A stretch of 64,000 bases of DNA from Nostoc sp. UHCC 0302 (GCF_038096175.1 NZ_CP151101.1:294431-358430), one strand, 5' to 3'. Counted from the first letter of the stretch, positions 1 through 10,329 are shown. Program-made: numbers and translations. Notes: a model not told the origin generated them from the sequence alone.

Positions 1-608
1 TTTTGATAATCAAAACACCCGTTCGTATAATCAACTTCAGGTAATCTTCCAGCCCTATACCCAGTGATCTGATCTCGATCCGTTTCAAAAACTATACGAA
101 ATTTCTTTTTGGGAGTAGTGTAGACTAAGGTGTTATCTTTAGTGACAAGATTTTTACCGTAGATTGCCTTGACCTCATCAATACTCTGCCCGACTTGAGC
201 GCCATTGGCGGTAGTTAAAGTATAGTTGCGGCTAACTTCAATAGTGGCGATCGCATCTTTGATGACCATGAACCGGATGCGCTCTAGTCCACTTCCTGCT
301 TGTGGCTCAACGTAATAGCAGCCTCTGTTGATCAGTCCACTGCTGGTTATAGGTAGGAGTTGAAGGCGAGAGACTTCCTCTGCACGTTGAACAGTCATAT
401 TAATTTTGATTTTACCCAGACTGTCAAAATTAACTAATGATTTGCTAGTGACGTTTTGTACTGGGTGAATATATATAAGGTATAAAACAAAGATAATCCA
501 CGAGAAAAATAAAGTAATAATTAATTTAGAGATATCTCTAGTATCAGAACTAGTGTATTTAACTGGGTTGTTTATAAATTCATCAAACTTATTAATAATT
601 GACCGCAT
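1..608 (-). CDS. Membrane-anchored hypothetical protein, 3' end outside window
   Basis: The reading frame opens at an ATG at 606-608 and runs off the left edge with no stop. It has a single hydrophobic segment at about residues 29-46, then a motif GKIKINMT followed by a soluble domain ending near the edge in YRAGRLPEVDY. It is a clear paralog of the next gene (same GKIKI-x-MT motif, same RFMV segment, same RAGRLPEV tail), so the two form a tandem duplication. The GKIxIxMT-plus-helix pattern recalls BamE/SmpA-like small envelope domains, but that is only a resemblance. Function unknown. Confidence 0.75.
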   Translation of the reverse strand, partial: MRSIINKFDEFINNPVKYTSSDTRDISKLIITLFFSWIIFVLYLIYIHPVQNVTSKSLVNFDSLGKIKINMTVQRAEEVSRLQLLPITSSGLINRGCYYVEPQAGSGLERIRFMVIKDAIATIEVSRNYTLTTANGAQVGQSIDEVKAIYGKNLVTKDNTLVYTTPKKKFRIVFETDRDQITGYRAGRLPEVDYTNGCFDYQ

Positions 609-622
609 ATTTATACCTAGTT

Positions 623-1162
623 TTATGAATAATTAGCACAACCAAAAGGGTAATTAACTTCTGGTAGTCTCCCTGCTTTATAGCGAGTAATGTATTCATA
701 CTCACCGCTTTCAAAAATTATGCGATAGTTTTTAGCTTTAGGAGGAATGTAGATGAAGTAGCGTTGCTTGCTATTTTTGTTACCAATGAGTTGGAAGTTC
801 TTAATCCCATAAGAAGCGAGATTGTATTGTGAATCTCCTACTTTGATACCTTTAGTAGTTTTCACATTTGAGCTATTTATTTCAAAACTAACAATTTTCC
901 CGTCTACAACCATAAATCTAACACGTTGAAATTGAAAGCCAGATTTGGGTTGCACGTAAAAACAGCCGTCTTGCTGATTAGGCTTGCCGTTAAGTTGCAC
1001 TATTCCTACGTGTGCGGCTTTTTGAGCTTGAGCAAGTGTCATACCGATTTTGATTTTGCCGAAGCTGTTGTAATCTACACTATCAGTCGAGACACCTGAT
1101 GGTATGAGTAGGGCAAAAATCAAGACCACAATCAGAAAATAACTGATAATCCACTTGAGCAT
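623..1162 (-). CDS. Secreted or membrane-anchored hypothetical protein, paralog of the preceding gene
   Basis: A 179-residue protein with an N-terminal hydrophobic stretch (about residues 4-22) that could be a signal peptide or anchor. It is followed by the motif GKIKIGMTLAQAQKA (about 36-50), an RVRFMVVDGKI strand region, and a tail containing YKAGRLPEVNYPFGC. The same architecture is repeated in the gene at the left edge of the window, 14 bp away on the same strand, so the pair is probably co-transcribed. The GKIxIGMT-helix segment resembles the start of BamE/SmpA-like domains in small envelope proteins. I cannot assign a function. Confidence 0.75.
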   Translation of the reverse strand: MLKWIISYFLIVVLIFALLIPSGVSTDSVDYNSFGKIKIGMTLAQAQKAAHVGIVQLNGKPNQQDGCFYVQPKSGFQFQRVRFMVVDGKIVSFEINSSNVKTTKGIKVGDSQYNLASYGIKNFQLIGNKNSKQRYFIYIPPKAKNYRIIFESGEYEYITRYKAGRLPEVNYPFGCANYS

Positions 1163-1310
1163 TTGAGAAAATTTTTCTGATGATTGTCGAGTAGTTTTAT
1201 TATTAAGTTGCTCGCTTGATTTTACAATATTACTCTAGGCGCAGGGATGTGCGTTCGCACTCTTGCATAATATGTGCCAGAAGCAGCAATAAAAATGGTA
1301 CTGCTGTTAA

Positions 1311-1496
1311 TCAAGATTTTAACTCCCCGTACTTAGGACTCCACCAACCTTTCACTGTATTGAAATAAACGACATCTTTGTGTTTCTTGTCCTGGCGAGA
1401 TGAAGAATCAGAACACCGCAGCATGGTTTTACTCTCTCCATCTTTGGTATAGCTGTACTCCTCTAAAGGCTTCTTACACACTGGGCAAGGAGTAAA
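1311..1496 (-). pseudogene. Remnant of a zinc-ribbon protein (C-terminal piece)
   Basis: On the minus strand an open stretch reads TPCPVCKKPLEEYSYTKDG, then MLRCSDSSSRQDK and ends KGWWSPKYGELKS before a TGA at 1311-1313. CPVC with a later cysteine suggests half of a zinc ribbon like those in topoisomerase tails. A TAA precedes the stretch in frame at its upstream edge and there is no start codon before the cysteine pair. I therefore read it as the 3' end of a lost gene rather than a working ORF. Confidence 0.5.
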
Positions 1497-1616
1497 TTAC
1501 ACAATAAATTACCAGATTGAGTAATTTACGTAAGTCTCCTGCTGTGCTGCTGATGCCACAGCATTATTCGTCCCATTGTAAAAAGCGCGGAACCCTTTTA
1601 TTAATCAACCCAGATA

Positions 1617-1826
1617 TTAAACGTCTAACAAAGTCATCAGTGACTGTAATTCCGAGTCTTGCTTATTACCTAACTCCTGTTTCAGGTTAAATAGTTGATT
1701 TTCTAATATCTCAACAGCATAGAACATATTAGACTCTTGGGCGATCTTCAACTGAATTTCTCTAACTCTAATTTTCCTGAGTAATTCGTTGACAGCATCA
1801 ATGGAATCAGTGTCTGAATCTATCAT
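1617..1826 (-). CDS. Small coiled-coil-like hypothetical protein
   Basis: A 69-residue acidic protein, rich in Leu, Glu and Gln. It appears to be almost entirely helical (VNELLRKIRVREIQLKIAQE and later EILENQLFNLKQELGNK), with heptad-like leucines. It is transcribed divergently from the gene starting at 1940, leaving about 110 bp between the two starts for shared promoters. The family is not recognised. Its position beside a plasmid helicase block would fit a small plasmid-borne regulator, but that is inference only. Confidence 0.5.
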   Translation of the reverse strand: MIDSDTDSIDAVNELLRKIRVREIQLKIAQESNMFYAVEILENQLFNLKQELGNKQDSELQSLMTLLDV

Positions 1827-1939
1827 TGCTTCGCAAGATGTAGAAACAAATGGTGTCTTACAATATTTGTACGTTAATCATTCCATATTTCATCATATAA
1901 ACTAAACGAATCGAACCTACTACTGTAACTTGAAGTTTT

Positions 1940-3079
1940 ATGAATACTCCCTTACCACTAGAACCTCCTCAAAGTGCCATGATTGCACTTATAACGTTAC
2001 GGGACTACTATGCCCCTCTTGTATCCGAGTATGAAAAGTTATATACCCAAGCTAAAACTAATCTCACCCATGTAGAAGCTTTGTTATCTAACTGGGCAAA
2101 TACCGACGACGTTAAACAAGAGTCACCTAACCCAGAAAAACAAGATAAATCTTCCTTATCTGCTCTCAATGAATCTGTTAACGGCGATTTGGCAGATACT
2201 CCCGACTATGCCCTCTCTGATCACGATTCCCCCTCTGCTTCTACAGAGTTAGATGAATTTCTCTCGCCGCCACAATTCCCACTTATTGAAACCCGATTAG
2301 ATGATGCCCAAAATACTGCTCAAAGAGTTTACCAAAGTGAACTGCCCTTATTCCCACTTATTGAAACCCAATTAGATAATACCTTTAATGCTATTACTTC
2401 TACAGATGACTCAACTAAGCCACCTATATTCCCACTCATTGAAACAGCAACGAATGGCGAACAGCAATCGCTCTACGGTGTAGAAATTCCCATGCTGCCC
2501 CAATATCAATCGCTGTCGCGCCCAGAAGCAATTGAGCAGGTATTGGCAGAACACATTGGCACAATTGTTCACATCGATTTTATTGTCAAAACGCTCTATG
2601 GAGAGTTAGAGCCAGATGTATTAAAGGTGGTCAAAGGCAGAGTTCAATCTTCACTTACTCATGGCAAGGAAAGCAACAAATCGTTCAGTGTCCCTGGAGA
2701 GCCGGGCTGTTATACTCTCTCTTTAACTTTGCTCGACAAAACTGACACTAAAAACTCATCTACTAGAGTCAAAGGCAAAAATAAAAAACAAGCTCTGCCG
2801 CCGCAGACCAAGGAAATACCAATGCTTGAAGAATGGAAAGGTCAGTTTTTAATTGATGCACTGACCGCTTTTTTAGAACAGAATTCGGGTAAGGTTTTTG
2901 GTGTTGCAGAAATCATCAACGGAATCTATGGCGAACTGACTGCAACTGAAATTAGAGAAGTGAAAAACAAGGTATTGAATGAGTTATCACGGGGTCATCG
3001 CACAGGGCGATTCACTAGAGTGCCTGACCAACTTGGAGTCTACACTTGGGACTTAAGCTTAATTAATAATAACGCTTAA
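1940..3079 (+). CDS. Putative DNA-binding protein with duplicated winged-helix-like domain
   Basis: A 379-residue protein with three visible parts. Residues 10-50 form a helical segment (LRDYYAPLVSEYEKLYTQA). Residues 60-180 are low-complexity and acidic and contain three spaced copies of a short FPLIET motif (PPQFPLIETRLDD, LPLFPLIETQLDN, PPIFPLIETATN) plus two EIPML motifs. The C-terminal half has two copies of a domain of about 70 residues (about 198-268 and 300-375), each with a pattern like IYGELxxxxxxxVKxxVxxxLxxG followed by PGxYTxxLxLxD. The repeated domain looks like a HARE-HTH-type winged helix. The gene sits 60 bp upstream of a RecD-like helicase gene and probably shares its transcript. 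DNA binding is inferred from fold resemblance and context. Confidence 0.65.
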   Translation: MNTPLPLEPPQSAMIALITLRDYYAPLVSEYEKLYTQAKTNLTHVEALLSNWANTDDVKQESPNPEKQDKSSLSALNESVNGDLADTPDYALSDHDSPSASTELDEFLSPPQFPLIETRLDDAQNTAQRVYQSELPLFPLIETQLDNTFNAITSTDDSTKPPIFPLIETATNGEQQSLYGVEIPMLPQYQSLSRPEAIEQVLAEHIGTIVHIDFIVKTLYGELEPDVLKVVKGRVQSSLTHGKESNKSFSVPGEPGCYTLSLTLLDKTDTKNSSTRVKGKNKKQALPPQTKEIPMLEEWKGQFLIDALTAFLEQNSGKVFGVAEIINGIYGELTATEIREVKNKVLNELSRGHRTGRFTRVPDQLGVYTWDLSLINNNA

Positions 3080-3140
3080 GAATTATTAGCTAAAGCGCTA
3101 TCCTTAAAAAAGGACAGAATATTTTACCTCCGATTAACTC

Positions 3141-5475
3141 ATGATTGCGCCAACTCAAGTTGATAAATTAAGCGCGCTAACTTTGTCTGAAATTCAGCAG
3201 TTTTTAGAGAGTGGACTGTTTCGTGGTATTGGCAAGAAAACTGCCCAAACTCTTGTCAACCACTTTGGCAGTGAAACTTTGTCGATTTTAGATTATAATC
3301 CCGAACAACTTGAGCAGATTCCGGGACTCAGCTCCTATCGGATTGATGGCATTACCAAAGCTTGGTCATCAAGCAAAAATAATCCTAACTTGGGAGTGAT
3401 TGCCCAACTTTTAGCACTTAAGACCCCCCTGTCCTTAACCTTAAAAATTTGTGACTATTACGGACATCAAACTCTCCATGTACTCCAAAACAACCCTTAT
3501 AGGTTAGCTGATGATATTGATGGCATCGGTTTTAAAACTGCTGATGAGTTAGCGATATCTCTAGGGTTCTCACTCTCGTGTGAGACTCGATATGCTTCAT
3601 CTCTAGTTTATGTATTGAAATCAGCTTTACGTGAAGGTAATTGTTTTCTCCCGTTTGAGCAATTGCTTTTTGCAGCCGCATCTGTTCTCAAGCGTCCTAA
3701 CTATACACCGGATCATCAACTTTTAAATACTATTCTTACTCAGCTAATAGATAAGGGAACTTTGATTTCTGGTGACGGGAAACAGAGTGTTTATATAAAA
3801 GCAGCCTACCGCGCTGAGCTTTCTGTTGCCTTAAAAATTCAATCTTTCCAGAGGCAACCAACTCGCTCTACAGAACATTTTGAACACTGGTTAGCTGAAT
3901 TTCAGAAGAGCGAATATCGTCAACTCTCACGCTTGAGTGATGAACAAATCAGTGCCTTAATGATGGCGATAAAACATCCAATTAGTATCATTACTGGTGG
4001 CCCTGGTCGCGGCAAAACCCATGTTCTGAAAACCTTGCTCGAATGGCTCATACAACAGGGGGCAATAATTGCTCAAGCAGCTCCGACAGGAAAAGCTGCT
4101 AACCGAATGAAAGATGCTACAGGCATTGAAGCAAGTACCATTCATCGTTTACTTCAATGGCAGGGAGTTGGGCAAGCTTTTCTTTATAACGAAGAGAAAA
4201 AGCTCCCTCTCGACTGGCTGATTGTTGACGAGTTTTCGATGGTTGACATCTTCCTGTTTAATTCTCTACTCAAAGCTTTACCATCGACAACAAAAATTTT
4301 ATTGGTCGGAGACTCTGACCAATTACCAAGTGTTGGAGCGGGAATGGTACTGCGAGACTTGCTTCATTCTGACTTAGTGCCAACTACAAGACTCCAAACC
4401 ATTTATCGTCAAAAACATGAAAGCCCGATTATCTATGCGGCTAATGACGTAAATTTTGGTACAGTCCCAACACTGCACGAATTTCACGAAGCAGCTTCGT
4501 GGATGGATGTAGGTGATTGCGCCATGTTAGAGATGGATAATCCGCAAGCTACGGCGTTAGCCATTAGGGAGTTAGCCCTAGCCATGAGCAAAGAGAATGT
4601 TGATTTGAATCAACAACTGATGGTCTTAGCGCCCCAAAAGGACGGGCCTGCCGGGGTTCACAATCTCAACAAGCTTCTTGCCCCGATCTTTAATCCTAAA
4701 AAGGATAATAAACAACTTGTTGTTTCTGGCTCAGCCACCTATCGTGTAGGCGATGTCTGCGACAAGCCGCTAAGAGCGTCTACGCGTTATACAACTCAAA
4801 AATCGTTACGAAACTATGCCCCCTGTGATGAACGGAGAGATGGGTCGAGTTATTGCTGTAGACGAAGATAAGCAAATGCTTACGATTGACTGGGAGGGCG
4901 GCGCGACCGTTGATTATTATAAAGGGGACTTTGAGCAAATTATGCATTCCTTTTGTATCACTTGCCACAAGAGCCAGGGCAGTGAGTTTCAGTATGTGAT
5001 TTTCCCGTTAATTATGTCCAATTCCCGGATGTTAACCCGTCAACTGCTTTACACCACCATGACTCGTGCAATGGGTACATTTATCGCCGTTGGACAACAC
5101 CTTGCATTAAATATTGCTGTCGCCACAGATAAACCCTCTTCACGCTTTACCGGGCTAACCAATCTGCTCATCTCACCTATTGATGAAATTACTAATATTT
5201 GGCACAGCTTGGGCAGTGCCAAGAAGACCACAAGGCAAGCAAGCAGTACTGTCACTGTCGCATCACGACTGCAACAACGCTCATGCACTGCTACACAAGG
5301 ACAAATGACAGCCATCGGCAGTCTTGCACAAAATATGTATGAGTCCAAATATGGTTATCGTCCTTCAAAGCAACCCGAACTCGTCGGCAAGTTTCGCTTT
5401 AACACTTATCATTATGAAGCTTCAGAAGTTGAATTAATTGATTCGGCTATTGATGCAGTTCTGGGTAACCAATAA
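3141..5475 (+). pseudogene. RecD-like (RecD2 type) DNA helicase, frameshifted by a 28-nt repeat insertion
   Basis: Superfamily 1B helicase of the RecD2 type. The first frame (3141-4871) carries helix-hairpin-helix repeats (RGIGKKTAQTLVNHFG at about 28; DGIGFKTADELA at about 127), Walker A GGPGRGKT (286-293), Walker B IVDEFSMVD (361-369) and LLVGDSDQLPSVG. The C-terminal part continues in another frame (to 5475) with NGEMGRV, ITCHKSQGSEF and LYTTMTRA, the expected late helicase motifs. Between them a 28-nt repeat is inserted at 4755-4782. Deleting it reads GVGD-R-VIQLKNRYET without interruption and regenerates a HIP1 octamer. The N-terminal OB-like segment of full RecD2 is absent, as in shorter plasmid forms. 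Unless recoded, the product would lack motifs V-VI. Confidence 0.85.
4755..4782 (+). repeat. Small dispersed repeat (SDR5-like) inserted inside a HIP1 octamer
   Basis: 28 nt beginning GTCTGCGACAAGCCGC and ending GCGTCTA, bounded by GGCGAT on the left and CGC on the right. Excision joins GCGAT to CGC and restores the octamer GCGATCGC together with the helicase reading frame. A close relative of 26 nt lies at 31153-31178 in the same kind of site. Nostoc SDR5 elements are known to occur exclusively within HIP1. The assignment to SDR5 is from memory of that description; the insertion itself is seen directly. Confidence 0.85.
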
Positions 5476-5526
5476 ATCTTTTTAGTATTTATGTACTAGC
5501 AGATTAATTTTCGCAGTACTATAATC

Positions 5527-7573
5527 ATGTGCGGCGTTCTTGGCTCGGCAATGTCCACTTTTGGCAATCTTTCTGCTCAACAAATAAATGCAACTCCAGT
5601 TCATGAAACTATTACCGGAGTTGTAGAACGCCTGACTTTCTATTCTGATGAATCCGGTTATACCGTCGCACGACTGACGCGTCCTCGTGTCAGCGATTTA
5701 ACCACCATTGTTGGCAACTTTGCTAATATCCAGCCAGGGCAGACGCTACAATTAACTGGTTTCTGGCGCGACCATCCCCAATTTGGGCCGCAATTCCAAG
5801 TCGTCAACTACCGAGAAACTAAACCCGCCACGCTCACCGGAATTGAGAAATACCTGGGCAGCGGTCTGATCAAAGGTGTAGGGCCTGTTACTGCTAGGCG
5901 CATTGTTGAACACTTTGGTTTAGCAACTCTTGACATCATCGAAAACCAGATTGAGCGCTTGATTGAAGTTCAGGGCATTGCCAAAAAGCGAATCAAGCTA
6001 ATCAAGAACGCCTGGGAGACACAGAAAGCCATCAAAGAAGTGATGGTGTTTCTTCAAAGTCATGGCGTTTCCACAACATACGCGGTGAAGATTTACAAGC
6101 AGTATAAAGATGAAGCGATAGCGAAAGTCACCACCAACCCCTACCAGTTAGCCGAAGATATCTACGGCATCGGGTTTCTGACAGCTGATAAGATTGCTCG
6201 GAATTTAGGAGTCCCATCTGATAGTGAATTTCGTTACCGTGCGGGACTAATTCATGTTCTCGGTGAAGCTGCTGCCGATGGACATTGCTATTTACCCCAA
6301 CCAGAACTAGTTGAGAATGTTATTAAACTGCTGACTACAGAATCGCACGAACCGAATGAAAGCGCCATCGTCAACATCATTAAAGATATGGCACTCAAGG
6401 ACGACCTAATTCGTGAAAAAAGCGAAGACCAAACGCTGCTATGTTACAAACCGACTTACTTTCATACTGAACAGAACCTTGCTCAATTAATACAACAGCG
6501 ATTAAACCAACCAGTCGCGCAAGATATGCCTCGTGTCCGGGATTGGATTGACCGCTTCACCAAGAGTCGCAAAATCCAGCTTTCACCACAGCAGCGGTTG
6601 GCGGTAGAAATGGCTGCTTATTCCAAAATCCTGATTTTAACTGGTGGCCCTGGTTGCGGGAAAACTTTCACTACCCACACCATAGTCTCTCTGTGGAAAG
6701 CAATGGGTAAATCTATCGCCCTAGCTGCTCCCACTGGACGGGCTGCTCAACGCCTTGGTGAAATGACCGGACTCGAAGCCAAAACCATACACCGCTTGTT
6801 GGAGTTTGACCCCAAGACAATGGGCTTTAAGTGCGACAGCGAAAATCCTTTACCCCACAGTGCAATTATTGCTGATGAAGCCAGTATGCTTGACTTGTTT
6901 CTAGCTTACTCTTTAGTTAAAGCGATTGCAGATGGTTCGCAACTACTGTTAGTCGGAGATATCGACCAGTTACCTTCAGTTGGCCCCGGTCAAATACTCG
7001 CTGACCTCATCAATTCTGGTCGCGTACCTGTAGTGCGCTTAACCCAAGTTTTTCGTCAAGCCCAACAGAGTGCAATTATTACCGCTGCTCACCAAATTAA
7101 TCAAGGACTGTACCCTACTATTGAGCCGATTTCTAATAATCCCGTGTCTGACTGCTTGTGGCATGGAGGCGGATTTGCGCCTGAACATGGTGTACAAGCA
7201 ATCTGCGAACTCATTACAGACTTTATTCCTCGCTTAGGCTTTAATCCGGCTACTGATGTGCAAGTCCTTTGCCCCATGTTGCGGGGACTTATCGGTACTC
7301 GCAACCTCAACACCGTTTTGCAGCAGTTGATTAACCCACCCAGCCCTGACAAAGTAGAGATTACCAGGGGTGGGAATCTGTTGCGCGAAGGCGACCGCAT
7401 TATTCAACTGACCAATGACTACAACCGCGAAGTCTTCAACGGCGACTTGGGGATTATCCAAAGCATTGATACTGTTGAGCAGGAAGTAATAGTGCAGTAT
7501 GGTGAGCGTCCTGTCGTTTACGATTATGCAGACTTGAATGAAATTGCCTTGGCGTTCGCTGTCTCAATACATA
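5527..7573 (+). pseudogene. RecD2-type helicase truncated at its 3' end by an insertion sequence
   Basis: A typical RecD2 order is visible: N-terminal OB-like region (about 25-95), HhH repeats (SGLIKGVGPVTARRIVEHFG at about 112; YGIGFLTADKIA at about 213), Walker A GGPGCGKT (373-380), Walker B with DEASMLD (about 455) and LLVGDIDQLPSVGPGQ. The frame reaches NREVFNGDLG and then motif V at VSIHK, where the IS at 7574 cuts in. The next expected residues (SQGSEYP) and motif VI are missing, and the last eleven codons to a stop at 7605 are IS sequence. A start at 5551 (MSTFGN) is as plausible as 5527. About 50 bp separate it from the preceding RecD-like gene, so both were probably one operon. Confidence 0.85.
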
Positions 7574-8898
7574 AGGTGATTTTTGAAAAAGAAATTACCA
7601 GCTAAAGTGGTCGAATCAAGATATCCCATTTGGGCAAAAGTGGATTTCTCTGCAATCTCGACTCGACTTGCTTCATGGCTTTCTTAGTCAGAGAAATCCC
7701 TTTTTGGTAAACAATGTTGCTTAAAGCCAAAATTGGATGTAGCCCTTTCCAAGTCATGCTAGAAGCCCATGAGAGCATAGTTTCAACATCAACAAGCTTG
7801 GTTCCATTCCAATGCTGTTCAAGAATGCCCCAGCAGCGCTCTATAGGATTATATTTACTATGGTAGGGGGGATAGTAAAGTAATTGAATCGGTCTGTTAA
7901 TCTGATCAACAAATTCAACCATCCTTTTTAAGAATTGAGTTCGTACTCCGCTACTTTCGGGACCGTTATCAATTTTAATTTGTATCAGTTCGCTATCCCG
8001 TCTTTGTTCTGGTGTAATTGTTTTCCACCAATGAATCAGGTTATCAACAATGAAATCGCTGGTTTTATAGGAACTGCCAAAGATAATATGTAGTTGCCCA
8101 TTGTCTTCGTCTACAATTCCACAAGGAATGTATTTTTCCTTGCATCCCATATCATGGTCGCTAGCTTGATTGTCCCCTCTGGTTTTTCCGCCACGCGAAT
8201 AATCTCCAATATTGACGGTGGCTTTACAGTCTATGCTTAGTCTCTTGACTGATTCGCTTGTTGCAAGATTCTGAAATTCTTTAATGTTGTTGAAGATGTC
8301 GTCTGTTTGTGCAATTTTTTTTGAGGTTTGGCTTTTACGACTTTGCGAAGACGATAGCCCATTCGGTTCAATACTTGTGCCATTGTACTGGCTCCTGGCA
8401 ATTGCTCTTGGCTAAATCCAAGCTCTTTTAATTCTTTCAACGCCGATGCTGCTGTTAGTCTGGTATAGGCTAATGATGTTTTAAATGTTGGGTCTTGTTG
8501 AGCATAAGATTCTGCAAGCTGTTGCAGTGACAATGCAACTTCCGGTTGTTTCTCCTCCCAACGCTTTGCTCCACTAAAGGTTGACTGTAATCCTACACAG
8601 GTTATCCCTGTTCGTTTTTCTGCCAATCCTACCTTTATATTCTGTCTACCCCAGCCAAATAACTTTTCTGCAAGCCTTGTGCTTCCCTGGCAATATTTCA
8701 ATGCCATCTCTGCCTGAAAACTGCGACGTTCTACTCCATTCATTTTCGATGCTGCCAACCGCAAGTCTTCAATTTGCGATGGTGTTAATGATTTGGGTGC
8801 GGTGGCTGTGGCTAACGTATCCAAATGCTTGCTCCTGTTTTCTTTGCATTAAGGGTACATTTTACCTCCATTGGTAAATTCTTTCCTAGAAATCACCT
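7574..8898 (-). mobile_element. ISAzo13-family-like insertion sequence, copy 1 (1325 bp)
   Basis: The boundaries come from comparing this copy with the second one at 34496-35820: identity starts at AGGTGATTT and ends at AATCACCT in both, giving 1325 bp each. The terminal inverted repeats are 27 bp with 22 matches (7574-7600 against 8872-8898, both reading inward AGGTGATTT...TTACCA). It encodes one transposase split by a -1 frameshift. No target duplication is obvious. The genes on both sides (RecD2 and a plasmid protein) are each cut at the IS edge, so a deletion or rearrangement has happened here. Confidence 0.9.
7602..8824 (-). CDS. Transposase, ISAzo13-like, expressed through a -1 frameshift
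   Basis: The first frame (8237-8824, 195 aa) carries the N-terminal helical region (SLTPSQIEDLRLAASKM, VERRSFQAEMALKYCQGS). The second frame (from upstream of 8150 down to 7602) carries the DDE core: IDCKATVNIGDYSRGG for the first Asp, IDNGPESSG for the second, and NPIERCWGILEQHW for the Glu. The two frames overlap at a run of eight A residues within KPQKKL. An A-AAA-AAA slippery heptamer there shifts -1 into a frame reading IAQTDDIFNN and on to the catalytic domain, giving a product near 400 residues. The TTG at 8822-8824 or another nearby codon would be the start. The copy at 34570-35792 is identical at the protein level. Confidence 0.85.
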
Positions 8899-9256
8899 TG
8901 GTTCCCATTATGTTGTCAAATACTAATGAACTAGCTATCAAATAATTTACTCTCCGGTGAGTATAACCAAATCGAGAGCGGCAATAGTCCTCAAACGTGC
9001 GGTGCGTCGAACGATAAAGTCTCCTGTCCCTCAACTCCTTCAACGCCTTGCCTGCCTCAAAAAACGCTCTTTCCACCTTTCGCTCTAGATGCAAGCGATC
9101 GCGTAACTCATCCTCAGTCAACTCAGGCACTTCGGCAGCAGCCACCGTAATCGTAGCGTTAGCTGGATTATCTTCGTCCTTAGCGTCCAGGGATGATTTT
9201 GTGTTGCTCTTTGGCGCAGATGTGGTTTTGTTGCGCTGTTTGGGTGGCTTGTTCAT
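8899..9256 (-). pseudogene. Plasmid-type hypothetical protein, C-terminus cut off by the IS
   Basis: About 119 residues of host sequence remain, starting MNKPPKQRNKTT. A low-complexity Lys/Thr/Ser/Ala N-terminus leads to EDELRDRLHLERKVERAFFE, then GKALKELRDRRLYRSTHRTF and EDYCRSRFGYTHRRVNYLIA. The FEDYCxxRFGYxxxxVxxLI pattern is common in cyanobacterial plasmid and prophage proteins with a helix-turn-helix-like core. I infer nucleic-acid binding. At 8898 the IS begins and supplies the last codons of the present frame. The missing 3' part is not found elsewhere in the window. Confidence 0.7.
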
Positions 9257-9337
9257 TATGCCACCTCTGTCCTGACAGTGGTTAAACAGGTGTTGAGTTG
9301 TGTCATCATTAGAGTAACTAAATTAATTGAATTTTTT

Positions 9338-9369
9338 AGCCCCAGCCCTGCAATGGTTGGGGCTTTTTG
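9338..9369 (+). terminator. Rho-independent terminator-like hairpin
   Basis: Stem AGCCCCA/TGGGGCT (7 bp) with a 13-nt loop, followed by a short T run on the plus strand. It lies upstream of the start of the minus-strand gene at 9256 and no plus-strand gene leads into it now. It may be left over from a lost upstream gene, or it may insulate the minus-strand promoter. Confidence 0.45.
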
Positions 9370-9638
9370 TCTTGAATCTTGCTTTTTGGGTAAACCTGTT
9401 CTAGATTTACTATGCCTCAAATTGTCAGTTTGGAGTTACTGTAATTGCGTGAAATTGACTTTGGTAAGAGTGGTGTTAGGAATTGTTTTTTACTAAATTA
9501 AAGTGATGACATAACTATTAGTCATCACTCATTATCTTTACTCAATTACTTTCACTATTTTACTATAATACTTAACAATATAAACCTAATAATCTCAGAT
9601 ACAATATAAATAAGTGGCTTTAACAAACTATTGAGTTT

Positions 9639-10028
9639 ATGACAAATATCAATGCTCATTTTCAACCTGAAAATTTGAACAAAGATGACGATTTAGCTAC
9701 ATTATTAGCTAATCGCCTAACTCCTACTGCTGACCAAATTGCAGAGTGGCTACAGTCACCACTAATTAAACAGTGGCTAACTAAGCAACCTATGGGGATT
9801 CCAAATACTCTTAAGGTGGAAATTATTAACACTATTATCAAAAATATTAACTCGAAGCAGAATGAAGATTGTCAAGTGCAATATGGTGGCGCAGTAATCG
9901 GGGTTGACGTACTACGGTGGCAACTGTGGGCATCCTATCGACCACCTTTTGGTAGTACTATCAAAAGTCCCGATTGTCCTTACACATTGCTTCTTCATTT
10001 AGAGAGCCAGACTAATAAACTTGCCTGA
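9639..10028 (+). CDS. Hypothetical protein
   Basis: A 129-residue soluble protein with no membrane segment. It contains LATLLANRLTPTADQIAEWL, a basic helical stretch (TLKVEIINTIIKNINSKQ) and a C-terminal part with VLRWQLWASYRPPFGS. The family is not recognised. The ATG follows an AT-rich leader after a clear gap, and the gene appears to be monocistronic. Downstream of the stop (10028) a second frame stays open for about 40 codons (ALQENLLSVLELRLKALS). This could be the decayed end of a longer protein or of a neighbour. Confidence 0.5.
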   Translation: MTNINAHFQPENLNKDDDLATLLANRLTPTADQIAEWLQSPLIKQWLTKQPMGIPNTLKVEIINTIIKNINSKQNEDCQVQYGGAVIGVDVLRWQLWASYRPPFGSTIKSPDCPYTLLLHLESQTNKLA

Positions 10029-10329
10029 CTGATTTGGCTAACAAAGCAATTGGCCCAAAGCAATATCTGCACTCCAAGAAAACCTGCTGTCAGTTTTAGA
10101 ACTGCGGCTGAAAGCTTTATCTAGGAGCTGTCTAGGTAAAACTGCACAAATCAGTGCATTAAGGACTTAATACTACCTAGACAATGATCATGATGCAGCA
10201 TAAGTGATCTCACTCGACTGCTCCCGCTGCTTCGTCGGCAGTAGTTTGGTGCAGTGCTGAATGCTCCCGCTTTTGCCTACGCCGGGAGCTAAAAAACTTG
10301 GGCTACACACAAAGCAATCAAACCACTAA
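10029..10329. other. Intergenic region with a hairpin
   Basis: There is no supported gene. A hairpin has arms GTCTAGGTA (10130-10138) and TACCTAGAC (10174-10182), with an inner GCAC/GTGC pairing. GCTCCCGC and GGGAGC motifs around 10219-10290 resemble the small repeat debris seen elsewhere in the window. Confidence 0.4.

Noticed and set aside
7101..7461. Minus-strand frames opposite the RecD2 gene
   Set aside because: They are antisense shadows of conserved helicase coding sequence; the same shadow appears opposite the chimera at 44395-44586.
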